NCBI RefSeq assembly: GCF_003269295.1
Contig: NZ_QLTT01000008.1
Coordinates: 374,138-438,137, forward strand
Length of the DNA stretch: 64,000 nt
DNA from: Lentzea atacamensis
Lineage (GTDB): Bacteria; Actinomycetota; Actinomycetes; Mycobacteriales; Pseudonocardiaceae
Reading direction: 5' to 3'
The notes beneath the pieces were generated by a model. It was given only the letters and a program-made list of their open reading frames with translations. It did no database searches and was not told where the DNA came from. Position 1 is the stretch's first letter. Every line of letters begins with the position of its first letter. The translations under genes were made by a program, and so were the position numbers. Below are positions 39,856-49,312 of the stretch, piece by piece.

Positions 39856-42456
39856 GTGGACGGGTCATTCGGCGCGCTGCTGCGCCACCACCGCCTGGCT
39901 GCCGCGTTGACGCAGGAAACGCTCGCCGAGCGGGCCGAGATCAGCGCGCAGGCCATCGGCGCGCTGGAACGCGGCGCCCGCCGGTATCCCCACCGCGAGA
40001 CCGTCGCCCGCCTCGCCAGGGCGTTGCGTCTCACCCCGGACCAGTACGGCGACCTGATCACCGCCGCGTCGAGGCCGCCGGTGCCCAGGGCGGATCCCGA
40101 ACCGCCGGACGAACGCACGGTCGCCGCGCAGCTGCCCGCGGGCGTGCAGGGGTTCACCGGCCGCGAAGACGTCCTGCTCACGATGGACGCGTTACTCGCG
40201 CACGAGCCGAATGCCGTGGTCGTGTCCGCGATCGCGGGCATGGCGGGCATCGGCAAGACCACGCTGGCGGTGCACTGGGCCCACCGCGCGCGGTCCCGTT
40301 TTCCCGACGGACAGCTGTTCCTGAACCTGCGCGGCCACGGCGGCGGTGCCCCGGTGACCCCGCTGGAGGCGTTGACGCACCTGCTGACCGGCCTCGGGAT
40401 GGAGCGGGCCAAGGTTCCCTCCGACGTGGAATCGGCAGCGGCCACGTACCGGACGCTGCTGGCGGACCGCCGCGTGCTGGTGGTGCTGGACGACGCCGTC
40501 GACGCACGTCAGGTCCGGCCGCTGCTGCCCGGCTCGCCGGGGTGCCTCGTCCTCGTCACGAGCAGGTACCGGCTCGACGGCCTGGTCGCGCGAGACGGGG
40601 CCCGGCGGATCCAGCTGGAGCAGCTGAGCCGGGACGCCGCCCGCGCGCTGCTCGTGCACGTGCTGGGGGAGCAGCGGGTGCTCGCGGAAGAGGAGGCCGT
40701 CGCCGGGCTCGTGGACCTGTGCGCGGGCCTGCCGCTGGCGTTGCGCATCGCCGCCGCGCACCTGCTGGGCGGCCGGTCGATCGCCGGTTACGTGACGGCC
40801 CTGCGTTCCGGCGACCGGCTCGCCTCACTGGCCGCACCCGGCGACCCCGACACCGCGGTGGGCGCGGCGTTCGACCTGTCGTACGCCGCGCTGGACCCGC
40901 AGGCGCGCCGCGTGTTCCGCCTCATGGGCCTCATGCCGGGCCGGGACCTGACCGCCGACGCCATCGCCGCGCTGACCGAGCTCGACGCCGCGGAGACCGA
41001 CCGCTGCCTGTACGCGCTCACCGCCGCACACCTCGTCGACGAGCACAGCCCCGGCCGCTACACGTTCCACGACCTGCTCCGCCTGCACGCCGCGCACCTC
41101 GCCGACGCCGAACGCGAGGCGGCGACCGAACGGCTGTGGGGCCACTTCGCGCTGACCCTGCTGAACGCCGGCGAACGCGTCGACCCGCGCACGTACCGCC
41201 ACGTGCTGGCCGAGGACTACCGCCACACGACGTTCATCGACGACACCATCGCGAACACGTGGATCGACGTCGAGACCGAGAACCTCGTCGCCACCACCCA
41301 CGCCGCCGCGGCCGCCGGCCACACGAGGCTCGCCGTGCAGCTGCTGATCGCGTTGCACCCGCAGTTCGAGCGCCACCGCATGGAGTCGGTCTGGCTCGCC
41401 ACCGGCACGGCGGTGCTGGAGGCCGCGCGCCGCAGCGGTGACCTGCTCACCGAGGCCCACGCCTTGCGGATCATCGGCGACGCCCACTGGTGCGCCTGCG
41501 ACTACGAGCAGTCGCTGACGTTTCTGGGGGAGGCGCTCTCGGCCGCGGAAGCCCTGGGCCACACCGAGTTCTACCGCGTCGTGCTCTGTGCGCTGGGCAG
41601 GACGTCGATCTCGATGGGACGGCCGAGGGACTGCGCCGACTACTACCAGCGGGCGCGGGAGCTGTGGCGGCAGGACGGCCGCCCGACCGACGGCTCCCTC
41701 GTCCTCGGCGACGCGTACTGGGAGCTCGGCGAACTGGACCAGGCCTACGAGCTGCACACCCAGGCGATCGACGCGGCCCGGCGGAAGGGAGTCCGCTTCG
41801 GCGTGCTGCTGGGCGAAACCCACGCGGGCCGTTCCTGCCAGGCCCTGGGCCGCCTGGACCGCGCGATCGAACACTACGAGGCGGGCCTGGCGCTGTGCCG
41901 CGAGTTCGCCGAGCCCGCCGAGGAAGCGGGCAACCTGGCGAACCTCTCCGGCGCCTACCGCGACCAGGAGAAGTACGACCTGGCCCTGGACACCGCCCGC
42001 GAGGCACTGGACATCGCGACCCGCCTCGGCATGCGGCGCACCCAGATCAGCGCGTGGCACGTCCTCGGCAGCACCCACCTTCTGCTCGGCTACGACACCG
42101 CCGCCAGGACGGAACTGCGGACAGCACTCGACCTGGCCATCGCCGCCTCCCACTCGCGGGGCCGGTGCGACGCCCTGATCTCGTTGGCAGCACTGCACCT
42201 CCGCCACTCCGAACACGACTCCGCACGCGCGCTGGCCTCGGAGGCGCTGACCATCAGCCGCGGTACCGGGCATCGGCTGGTGGAGGGAGAGAGCCTGCGC
42301 ACGCTCGCCGAGGTGGATCTCGCGCAGCGCCGCTTCGACGACGCTTGCCGGCACGCGGAGCAGGCCGGTGCGTTGCACGCGAAGTCCGGCTACCGGCTCG
42401 GGACGGAACGGGTCGCGGATCTCGTGCGCCGCATCGCCGAAGCCTGTGCCGGCTAG
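39856..42456 (+). CDS. XRE-HTH/NB-ARC/TPR regulator
   Basis: An 866-residue STAND protein. Residues about 8-62 form an XRE-type helix-turn-helix ('LTQETLAERAEISAQAIGAL'), the NB-ARC P-loop is at about 129 ('GMAGIGKTT'), followed by 'VLVVLDDAVDARQVRPLLPG' and 'GLPLALRIAAAHLLGG'; TPRs occupy about 530-850 ('AGRSCQALGRLDRAIEHYEA'). GTG 39856 has GGGAGG 5 nt upstream. An in-frame TTA codon (40192-40194) may tie it to bldA-type control. ATP- and ligand-dependent regulator; targets unknown. Downstream lies a small convergent gene. Confidence 0.88.
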   Translation: MDGSFGALLRHHRLAAALTQETLAERAEISAQAIGALERGARRYPHRETVARLARALRLTPDQYGDLITAASRPPVPRADPEPPDERTVAAQLPAGVQGFTGREDVLLTMDALLAHEPNAVVVSAIAGMAGIGKTTLAVHWAHRARSRFPDGQLFLNLRGHGGGAPVTPLEALTHLLTGLGMERAKVPSDVESAAATYRTLLADRRVLVVLDDAVDARQVRPLLPGSPGCLVLVTSRYRLDGLVARDGARRIQLEQLSRDAARALLVHVLGEQRVLAEEEAVAGLVDLCAGLPLALRIAAAHLLGGRSIAGYVTALRSGDRLASLAAPGDPDTAVGAAFDLSYAALDPQARRVFRLMGLMPGRDLTADAIAALTELDAAETDRCLYALTAAHLVDEHSPGRYTFHDLLRLHAAHLADAEREAATERLWGHFALTLLNAGERVDPRTYRHVLAEDYRHTTFIDDTIANTWIDVETENLVATTHAAAAAGHTRLAVQLLIALHPQFERHRMESVWLATGTAVLEAARRSGDLLTEAHALRIIGDAHWCACDYEQSLTFLGEALSAAEALGHTEFYRVVLCALGRTSISMGRPRDCADYYQRARELWRQDGRPTDGSLVLGDAYWELGELDQAYELHTQAIDAARRKGVRFGVLLGETHAGRSCQALGRLDRAIEHYEAGLALCREFAEPAEEAGNLANLSGAYRDQEKYDLALDTAREALDIATRLGMRRTQISAWHVLGSTHLLLGYDTAARTELRTALDLAIAASHSRGRCDALISLAALHLRHSEHDSARALASEALTISRGTGHRLVEGESLRTLAEVDLAQRRFDDACRHAEQAGALHAKSGYRLGTERVADLVRRIAEACAG

Positions 42457-42478
42457 GCGGGCGGCTGGAGCCGGCTGA

Positions 42479-42814
42479 CTAGCTGCCGAAGCTCGCGGTC
42501 GACGTCAACGTCGAGCAGGCGGAGTTGCGTTCTGCCCGGTCTCGCGTCTCCTGGTCGAAGAGCGGTTCGAACCACGGGAGAAGCACCCACATCTCGACGC
42601 TGGCGTTGAGCCTGCTCAGCTCCTGAAGCCGCCACAGCCCGTAGGACGGCTTCGGGTCGCTCACCAGCCGTCGCGCCGCTTCCACAGCTCCGTGTTCGGC
42701 CAGCATCTTCTTGAAGAAGTGCGCGGGATACCCGAGCTGGGCGAGTTCTGCCACGCCCCGGTTCATGTCGCGGCTGAACCGCCGTGCCAGCTCTGCCTGC
42801 TCTTCCTCTGCCAT
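42479..42814 (-). CDS. Small protein of unknown function, downstream of NB-ARC regulator
   Basis: An 111-residue protein. 'LAQLGYPAHFFKKMLAEHGA' and 'EAARRLVSDPKPSYGLWRLQ', then 'SRLNASVEMWVLLPWFEPLF', resemble a widespread bacterial family that pairs 'GVEAARRLL...GLWRLxELGRLDLSVE'. No function is known for it. ATG 42814 lacks a strong ribosome site. It follows the gene at 42845 on the same strand by about 30 bp and is convergent with the regulator ending at 42456. Confidence 0.62.
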   Translation of the reverse strand: MAEEEQAELARRFSRDMNRGVAELAQLGYPAHFFKKMLAEHGAVEAARRLVSDPKPSYGLWRLQELSRLNASVEMWVLLPWFEPLFDQETRDRAERNSACSTLTSTASFGS

Positions 42815-42844
42815 GCCAGTGCATCGCGCCACCACGCCTCTGCG

Positions 42845-45178
42845 TCAGTGCGTCAGCGCCGCCGCCAGCCCGGCCGCCGTCCCACGCACCGCCGGTGTGT
42901 CATACCGGTCGCACTCGGCCAACGCCCGCACCCTCATCTCGCGAGCATCGGCGGCCTCCCCGGTCGCGTCCGCGAGTTCCGCCAGCCGAGCCATGATCTC
43001 GATCCGATGATCGGACAACCGAGTCTCGTCCAACGCGGACAGCAACTCCACCTTGGCCTCGTGAAGCCGGCCCACGTCCATCAGCACGATCCCCCGGTTG
43101 TGCCGCACGCGCGCGACACCGGCCGTGGTCCCGTGCTTCGAGAACAACGACTCGGCCTCGTCGAGCAGCTCCAGTGACGCCAGCACCTGCCCGGCGGCCG
43201 CAAGGGTGGTCGCCAGCCGGATGAGCATCATCGACAGCAGCTCGTCGTCGCCACCGGCCTCGCGGTGCTGCGACACCCCGCGTTCCTGCACCTCGATGGC
43301 CTCGTCGACCGAGCCGACGGTGCTCAGCATCAGGCCCAGCAACGACAGCGCCAGGTTCTCCCCGATCAGGTACCCCGCCTGCTCGAACAGCTCGACGGCC
43401 CGCCGTCCCAGCCACACGGCCTTCTCCGGTTCGCCCACGCGGCGCCGGATCGCCGAGCCGTAGTACCAGGTCCACGCCTCCGTGAGCGTGTCGTTGGCCA
43501 GTATCGCCGCCGCCTTTTCGTGCACGACCAAGGCGTCGTGGGGCTGGCCGCACAACGCGTAGAGCGCCCACGAGAGGTAGTTGAGCTGCTCGGCCGTGTC
43601 GCGGGCACTGCCCAACGCCTGCGCGGCTTCCACACCCGCGCTGAAGACCTCGCGCCAGAGCTCGCCCACGCCGTGCATGTCCGAGTACCAGTGCATCGCC
43701 TTGGCCAGCGCGAGCACCTGCTCGTGTTCGCCCAGAGCCACCGCCGAGCGCAACGCACCGCGCCAGTTCTCCAGCTCCAGCGCGAGCCAGCGACCGGCGG
43801 ACTCCCTGTCCTGCACCGGTTCCGGGTTGTCGTGGTCGAAGAGCCGCCCCGCCTGGGTGGCGACGGCGAGCAGCCAGTGCCGCAGCCGGGTGCCCACCTC
43901 CCTCACGACGGCCGGGTCCTCGTCGAGTTCCATGCGTTCGACGGCGAACACGCGCAGCAGGTCGTGGCACGTGTAGCGGCCCGGTGTCTCGCTGATGCCG
44001 AGCAGGCTCGCGTCGGCGAGCTCCTCCAGCGCCTCCTCTGCGCGCTCGGCGAGCACCGCGGCCAGCTCCGTGCTGATGTCCGAGCCGGGCACCAGCGCCA
44101 GCCGCCGGAACAACGCGGCCGCACCGGGTCCCAACTGGTGGTAGGAGATCTCGAACGCCGCCCGCACCTGGAGGTCGCCCGCCCGCAGCACCGACAACCG
44201 GCGCCGCTCGTCCTCCAGCTGCTCGGCGAGGTGCCTGATCGTCCACTGCGGTCTGCTCGCGAGCCTGTTGCCGGCGATCAGCAACGCGAGCGGCATGCCA
44301 CCGCACAACTCCGCGACCCGCTCGGCCGACGACGGCTCCGCCGCCACGCGGTGCTCGCCGGCCACCGCGCCCAGCAGTGCGACCGATCGGTCCAGCGGCA
44401 GCATGTCCACGCAGAGCCGGTGCCGGGCGTCGAGGCCCGTCATGGTGTTGCGGCTGGTCACGAGCACGAGGGTGCCGGGGCTGGAGGCGAGCAGCGGGCG
44501 CACCTGGGCCTCGTTCACGGCATTGTCCAGCACGAGCAGCACCGTGCGGTCGCGCAGCATCGAGTGGTACAGCGCCAGCTTGTCGTCCGCGTCGGCGGGG
44601 ATCTGGCGTTCCTCCAGCCCGAACGCGCGCAGCAGCCGGTGCGCCGCCCGGTCCGCCGGCAGCGGGGCGGAGTCCATGCCGCGCAGGTCGAGGAACACGC
44701 ACCCGTCGGCGAACCGCGAGCCCAGGCGGTGGCCGGCGTCGACGGCGAGCGCGGTCTTGCCCGCACCCGGCGCGCCGTGGATCACCGCGAGCTGCAGCCG
44801 TGACGCCGACGCGGCGTCCTTGGCGAACCCGTCCACCTTCTTGCGCTCGGCCTCGCGGCCGGTGAGCTCGATGAGCACCGGCGGCAGCGTGTACGACGAC
44901 ATCGCGGCGACCGCGGCCGGAACCTCTGGCTTCGCCTCCGCCGCACGGGTCCGCCCGGCGCGCGCGAGCGACGTGAACTCCGCGGCTTCCTCGCCCTGCA
45001 GACGGAGCCCGCGGACGAGCAGCTGAACTGTGCGGAGCTGCGGCGTCTGCGTCCGGCCGCGTTCCATGTCGCTGATCGCGCGCATGCTCAATCCGGTCCG
45101 TTCCGCCAGTTCTTCCTGCGTCAGCGGAATGCGCGACCGGTAGAAGCGCAAGAAGTCCCCGAATGCCGATGTCCCCAC
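42845..45178 (-). CDS. XRE-HTH/NB-ARC/TPR regulator
   Basis: A 777-residue STAND regulator related to the one at 39856. Helix-turn-helix at about 15-60 ('LTQEELAERTGLSMRAISDM'), P-loop at about 135 ('GAPGAGKTA'), then 'VLLVLDNAVNEAQVRPLL' and 'GGMPLALLIAGNRL'. TPRs cover about 500-770. GTG 45178 is the start. It is divergent from the GT87 gene across about 90 bp that hold direct and inverted repeats. No TTA codon was noticed. Confidence 0.87.
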   Translation of the reverse strand: MGTSAFGDFLRFYRSRIPLTQEELAERTGLSMRAISDMERGRTQTPQLRTVQLLVRGLRLQGEEAAEFTSLARAGRTRAAEAKPEVPAAVAAMSSYTLPPVLIELTGREAERKKVDGFAKDAASASRLQLAVIHGAPGAGKTALAVDAGHRLGSRFADGCVFLDLRGMDSAPLPADRAAHRLLRAFGLEERQIPADADDKLALYHSMLRDRTVLLVLDNAVNEAQVRPLLASSPGTLVLVTSRNTMTGLDARHRLCVDMLPLDRSVALLGAVAGEHRVAAEPSSAERVAELCGGMPLALLIAGNRLASRPQWTIRHLAEQLEDERRRLSVLRAGDLQVRAAFEISYHQLGPGAAALFRRLALVPGSDISTELAAVLAERAEEALEELADASLLGISETPGRYTCHDLLRVFAVERMELDEDPAVVREVGTRLRHWLLAVATQAGRLFDHDNPEPVQDRESAGRWLALELENWRGALRSAVALGEHEQVLALAKAMHWYSDMHGVGELWREVFSAGVEAAQALGSARDTAEQLNYLSWALYALCGQPHDALVVHEKAAAILANDTLTEAWTWYYGSAIRRRVGEPEKAVWLGRRAVELFEQAGYLIGENLALSLLGLMLSTVGSVDEAIEVQERGVSQHREAGGDDELLSMMLIRLATTLAAAGQVLASLELLDEAESLFSKHGTTAGVARVRHNRGIVLMDVGRLHEAKVELLSALDETRLSDHRIEIMARLAELADATGEAADAREMRVRALAECDRYDTPAVRGTAAGLAAALTH

Positions 45179-45246
45179 GTTGTGTAGAGACGCCGGAACC
45201 GGTGAAACGTTGCAGGCGAGACCACTTCTGCCGGTAGTTCTGCCGG

Positions 45247-45257
45247 TTGTTCAACAA
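45247..45257. promoter_or_regulatory. Palindrome in the divergent NB-ARC/GT87 region
   Basis: TTGTTCAACAA is a palindrome about its central base. It sits inside a larger GTTGT...ACAAC pair, and just before it GTTCTGCCGGT-like units are directly repeated (45227-45247). The region lies between two divergent starts, so an operator of the XRE protein is plausible; no promoter boxes are clear. Confidence 0.4.
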
Positions 45258-45268
45258 GGTGTACAACT

Positions 45269-46453
45269 GTGGTCGCAGTTAACTTCGAAACAGTGTCACT
45301 TGTTTCAACAACGCGGATTACCGACGAAGTCCCGCACAAATTGCTTCGTCTCGCGGAAGGCCTGCGCGCTCGACAGGTCGCCGGTGTGCTCTGGCTCGTC
45401 GCCCTGATCTGGCTGGTGATCGAGTGGTACGGCCATTATCCCATTGATCTGGACGTGTACCGCCTCGGCGGCAGGGCTTGGCTGGACGGCGCCTCGCTGT
45501 ACGTCGGCTTCACCGGGCCACCGCTCGACCCGCGGCTCCCGTTCACCTACCCGCCGATCGCGGCGGTGTTGTTCAGCGGGCTGAGCGTGGTGCCGGAGGG
45601 ACTGCACAACCCGCTCGTCGTGGCGTCCGGCTTCGTCGTGCTGACCGTCGTGTGCGTCGCGGTGGCGGGCAAGGTGCGCCCAGGTCTCAAGTGGACGGCC
45701 GGTCCGCTGGCCGCGATCGCCGCGCCGGCACTGGACCCGGTGTGGATGACGTACGGCTACGGCCAGGTCAACCTGTTCCTGCTCGGCCTGGTCGTGATCG
45801 ACTGCCTGCTGGTGACGGACCGGCGCTGGCGCGGTGTGCTGGTGGGTGTCGCGGCGGCGATCAAGCTCACCCCCGCCGTCTTCGTGCTCTACTTCCTCGT
45901 CAAACGCGACTGGCGGGCCGCCATGACCTCGATGGCGACGTTCGCGGCCCTCGTCGTCGCCGGCTTCCTCGCCGCACCGGAGGACTCGGTGCAGTACTGG
46001 TTCCACTCCCTGCTGAACCCCGACCGCATCGGCGACATCTCGTTGTCGACGAACCAGTCGATCAAGGGCCTCGTCCGCGACCTGGGCCTCGCACCGGGCA
46101 TCGAAACGCTGGTGTGGGCCGTGCTGGCCGCTACCGCCGTCGCCGTCGGGGTGTTCGTGGCCCGGCGGACGCGGGACGATCTCGTCGCGCTGTTCGCCAT
46201 CGCGGCCGCCGGGCTGCTGGCGTCCCCGGTGTCCTGGCTGCACCACTGGGTGTGGTGCGTACCCGTGCTGGTGTTCCTCGCCCTGCGCGGCAACGCGTGG
46301 CCGGCGTTCGTCGCCGTGTTCCTGGTGTTCGTGACGCGGCTGCACGACTACGACACCTATGTGTGGCTGGCGATCGCCGCACTGGTGGTGCTCGCCGTGA
46401 GGTACGCCGGCACTCGTGTCGCCGTGTGGACTCCGTTACCCGTGGAACGATGA
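45269..46453 (+). CDS. GT87 (DUF2029) polyprenyl-phosphate-dependent mannosyltransferase
   Basis: About 394 residues with about ten membrane helices. The conserved 'DLDVYRLGGRAWLDGASLYV' near residue 55 carries the acidic pair used by GT-C enzymes, followed by 'PFTYPPIAAVLFSG' and 'YGQVNLFLLGLVVID'. 'SWLHHWVWCVPVLVFLAL' near the C-terminus is also typical. It would transfer mannose from polyprenyl phosphate to a cell-envelope lipid or glycan outside the membrane. The start is uncertain (GTG 45269 or GTG 45293). A TTA codon lies at 46436-46438, near the end. It overlaps the convergent RraA-like gene by 18 nt. Confidence 0.82.
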   Translation: MVAVNFETVSLVSTTRITDEVPHKLLRLAEGLRARQVAGVLWLVALIWLVIEWYGHYPIDLDVYRLGGRAWLDGASLYVGFTGPPLDPRLPFTYPPIAAVLFSGLSVVPEGLHNPLVVASGFVVLTVVCVAVAGKVRPGLKWTAGPLAAIAAPALDPVWMTYGYGQVNLFLLGLVVIDCLLVTDRRWRGVLVGVAAAIKLTPAVFVLYFLVKRDWRAAMTSMATFAALVVAGFLAAPEDSVQYWFHSLLNPDRIGDISLSTNQSIKGLVRDLGLAPGIETLVWAVLAATAVAVGVFVARRTRDDLVALFAIAAAGLLASPVSWLHHWVWCVPVLVFLALRGNAWPAFVAVFLVFVTRLHDYDTYVWLAIAALVVLAVRYAGTRVAVWTPLPVER

Positions 46454-47107
46454 GAAACCGAGATTCGATGGTTCGCCGCGTCCGAGCGCGTCGACGTGCT
46501 CGGCGACGTTGAACGCGTCGCTCAGCGAACCTCCGCCGTCGAGCAGTTCGATGACGTGACTCTCGGTGTTCTTGATGGCCAGCGCGGCGTCGAGGAGCGA
46601 CTCCAGCCGTTGTGGGTCAACGACGACGAGGCCTTCGTCGTCGGCGAGAACCACGTCGCCGGGGTTGACCGTGACCCCGCCGCAGGTCACCGGAACCTGG
46701 AGTTCCCCGAGCTGGGACGCGGTACCGGCGCGCGGCGTGACGAACCGGCTGTAGACGGGCAGCGCGCACGTCGCGACGTAGGACATGTCGCGGTAGCCGC
46801 CGTCCACGACGATGCCGCCCAGAGACCGCGCCAACGCCGCCCGCGCGAACATCTCGCCGCCCAGAGCGGTCTCGCGTGCCCCGCCGTCGACCACGATCAC
46901 GTCACCGGGCTCGGCCGCCTCGACCGCGCGCAGCACGGCCAGGAAGTCCTCCCGGCACCGGACCGTGAACGCGGGCCCGAAGACCCGGGTCGTCGCGGAC
47001 CGGGCGCGGATCGCGCCGTGCACGACCCGCGTGGTCCGGTCGGCGTCGCAGATGGCGGTCGTGTCGACCGCGCGGAACCGTTCGAGCAGTTCGTCGTTGA
47101 CCGGCAT
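46436..47107 (-). CDS. RraA-like family protein (oxaloacetate/HMG aldolase type)
   Basis: A 223-residue RraA/DlpA-like protein. Motifs: 'VDTTAICDADRT', 'GPAFTVRCREDFLAVLRAV', 'GDVIVVDGGARETALGGEMF', 'GIVVDGGYRDM', 'GGVTVNPGDVVLADDEGLVVV' (in parts). The 'GGxxx...R-D' motif around 'GGYRD' is the metal and substrate site of 4-hydroxy-4-methyl-2-oxoglutarate aldolases, which also decarboxylate oxaloacetate. It might equally be an RNase E regulator homologue only by name. ATG 47107. Separate from the SnoaL gene by 33 bp, same strand. Confidence 0.85.
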   Translation of the reverse strand: MPVNDELLERFRAVDTTAICDADRTTRVVHGAIRARSATTRVFGPAFTVRCREDFLAVLRAVEAAEPGDVIVVDGGARETALGGEMFARAALARSLGGIVVDGGYRDMSYVATCALPVYSRFVTPRAGTASQLGELQVPVTCGGVTVNPGDVVLADDEGLVVVDPQRLESLLDAALAIKNTESHVIELLDGGGSLSDAFNVAEHVDALGRGEPSNLGFSSFHG

Positions 47108-47140
47108 GCCGCAACGATCGCACCCGGCAGGCTCAGCGGG

Positions 47141-47641
47141 CTAACGCGACGGGCGTAGCCGGCCAGGGACGTCCACTCCAGACCGGAGTGCGCGGTGAAC
47201 GCCGTGCCGTTCTCGGACCTGGACGAGCCCGAGTTGCCTCAACTGCGCGAAAACGTCGACGACGCCCCAGATCTCCGCGATCCGGCCGCCGGAGAAGCGG
47301 AGGATGAAGATCTCGCTGTAACGGACGGACCTGCCCGTCGGCGGCACGCCCCGGTACTCGCCCTGATGGGTGCCGGTGACCGTGTTCCGGTAGACGACCT
47401 TGTCGCCCTGCGCGATCACGTCCTCGATGGCGACGTGGATGTCGGGGAACGCGCGCAGGAGAGTCGCCCACACCTGCTTGAGCGCCTGCACCCCGGACAG
47501 CTCGCCCGGCACCGGCGCGTGGAAGACCAGGTCCGGATCGGCGACCTCGTCGATCGCCTTCGAGATGGCCTCCGCGTCACCGCTGTTGACGGCGTCGTGC
47601 AGGCGGCTGAACGTCGTTTCGTTGCTCGTTTCGATCGTCAT
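47141..47641 (-). CDS. SnoaL-like (ester cyclase/polyketide cyclase-type) protein
   Basis: A 166-residue SnoaL/NTF2-fold protein: 'FSRLHDAVNSGDAEAISKAI', 'DPDLVFHAPVPGE', 'AFPDIHVAIEDVIAQGDKVV', 'GEYRGVPPTGRSVRYSEIFI' and 'GRIAEIWGVVD'. These match ester-cyclase-like family members, whose substrates vary. ATG 47641 is preferred to the GTG two codons earlier. The last 30 residues are Arg-rich and may be disordered. Probably co-transcribed with the RraA-like gene. Confidence 0.85.
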   Translation of the reverse strand: MTIETSNETTFSRLHDAVNSGDAEAISKAIDEVADPDLVFHAPVPGELSGVQALKQVWATLLRAFPDIHVAIEDVIAQGDKVVYRNTVTGTHQGEYRGVPPTGRSVRYSEIFILRFSGGRIAEIWGVVDVFAQLRQLGLVQVRERHGVHRALRSGVDVPGRLRPSR

Positions 47642-47756
47642 GCCCACAGGACGGCGCGTCGGGCCCGGTTGTGACAGCCGTGCAAGACCTGCAACGGTCC
47701 GGCCCGCCGCAGCGATTCACCCGTGAGGGGGAAAGCAGACCTGCGGAGGTACCCCC

Positions 47757-49250
47757 ATGCATGCGACCAGACGGCTCACCGCCGCGGCGGCGGCTGTCCC
47801 TCTGATTCTGTTCAGCGCGGCACCCGGAGCATCGGCGGCTCCCTTCTCGGTCGGCGCTGACGTGCTGGTCAGCGGCCCGTCGACGTTGACGGCCTGCCCC
47901 TTCGGCGCCTCTGCCGACTTCGCCGCGGCCTACGACAACACCGAGGTCGAGCCGCAGGTGGCGGTCAATCCCGTCAACCCGGACGAGATGATCGGCGTGA
48001 CCCAGCAGGACCGCTGGCCGGACGGCGGCGCGCGTGGCCTGTCCTCGTGGATCACGCACGACGGCGGCACGTCGTGGGCCAAGCTGCCGGACGTGCCGTG
48101 GAGCGCCTGCCAGGGCGGCCCGACCCGGTTCGGCCGCGTCACCGACCCGTGGGTCTCCTACGACAAGGTGGGCAACGCCTACTTCATCGGCCAGCCGATC
48201 GACTCGGCCGCGCTCGGCCTGTCCGCGATCTCGGTGACGAGCCTCGACCGGTCCACCGGCACGTGGCGGCCGCCGCGGATCATCCAGGAGGACGGCGGCG
48301 AGCGCGGCATCTTCAACGACAAGGTCTCCATCACCGGCGACCCGACCCGGCCCGGCCACGCCTACGCGACGTGGTTGCGCGGCACCTATCCCAACGACGG
48401 CCGGCAGCACCCGGTCGCGGACCTGCACTCGTTCGCCTACCGCGGCATGCCCATGTTCTCCCGGACGACCGACGGCGGGCTGACGTGGTCGACGCCGGTG
48501 CCGATGCGCAACTCGAACAACTTCTTCCAGGGCAACCAGATCGCGGTCGGCCCGGACGGCACGCTCTACAACGTCACCGCGAACCTCTTCACCGGCGCCG
48601 GCTTCAACGACAACGGCGTCTACGTGGGCGTCATGACCTCCCGCGACGCCGGTCTGCACTGGTCGGCCCCGGCGCGCATCGCGCCGATCCGGACCGCCCA
48701 GCTGGTCGTGCCCGACGACAACTTCCCGATCCGTGCCGAGGACTACCTGCCCGACATCGCGGTCGACATGACCACCGGCGCGATCTACGTCGTCTGGTCC
48801 GACTCGCTCGGCACCGCGGTGAACAAGGTCGTGCTGGCCAAGTCCACCGACGGCGGCCGGCACTGGAGCGGCCCCACCGCGGTCGCCACCGGCGGCCCCG
48901 GCGTGCAGTCGTACAACCACGCGATCGACGTGTCGGACACCGGCATGGTCACCCTGACCTACTGGGACGACCGGAACAACGTGCTCGGTGACGGCGTCGC
49001 CACCACCGACGTCTGGCTCCGCCACTCGCACGACGGCACCCTGAGCTGGCAGCCCGAACAGCACCTGCACGGGCCGTTCGACCACTACGCCGCCCCGATC
49101 TCGTACTTCGCGCCCGGTGATCCGAGGGGGCTGTTCCTCGGCGACTACATGGGGCTCGAGACGATCTCCGGCAACAGCACCATCGCGTTCTTCACTTCGA
49201 CGATCGCCGACGGTGCCGACGCGCACGCGGTGCGGCTCGACCACAGCTGA
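47757..49250 (+). CDS. Secreted BNR/Asp-box repeat protein (sialidase-like fold)
   Basis: A 497-residue exported protein. Signal peptide 'MHATRRLTAAAAAVPLILF' plus a cleavage site near 'SASA/AP'. Four Asp-box motifs are spread along it: 'HDGGTSW', 'TDGGLTW', 'RDAGLHW', 'TDGGRHW', which mark blades of a beta-propeller. The Arg triad of true sialidases is not evident, so an exo-sialidase activity is unproven; it may be another glycan-binding or -cleaving enzyme. GGAGG precedes ATG 47757 by about 6 nt. Stands alone as a single gene. Confidence 0.85.
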   Translation: MHATRRLTAAAAAVPLILFSAAPGASAAPFSVGADVLVSGPSTLTACPFGASADFAAAYDNTEVEPQVAVNPVNPDEMIGVTQQDRWPDGGARGLSSWITHDGGTSWAKLPDVPWSACQGGPTRFGRVTDPWVSYDKVGNAYFIGQPIDSAALGLSAISVTSLDRSTGTWRPPRIIQEDGGERGIFNDKVSITGDPTRPGHAYATWLRGTYPNDGRQHPVADLHSFAYRGMPMFSRTTDGGLTWSTPVPMRNSNNFFQGNQIAVGPDGTLYNVTANLFTGAGFNDNGVYVGVMTSRDAGLHWSAPARIAPIRTAQLVVPDDNFPIRAEDYLPDIAVDMTTGAIYVVWSDSLGTAVNKVVLAKSTDGGRHWSGPTAVATGGPGVQSYNHAIDVSDTGMVTLTYWDDRNNVLGDGVATTDVWLRHSHDGTLSWQPEQHLHGPFDHYAAPISYFAPGDPRGLFLGDYMGLETISGNSTIAFFTSTIADGADAHAVRLDHS

Positions 49251-49312
49251 GCACCACGGGCCGGTCGTGGATCGTGGTCCTCGACCGGCCCCCGGCGGGT
49301 ACCTTCGGCCGA

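Noticed and set aside
32091..46453. Antibiotic biosynthetic gene cluster
   Set aside because: Regulators are cluster-like, but no synthase, NRPS, PKS or tailoring set is present.
47757..49250. True exo-alpha-sialidase
   Set aside because: Asp boxes are present, but I could not identify the arginine triad and catalytic Tyr/Glu, so only the fold is claimed.
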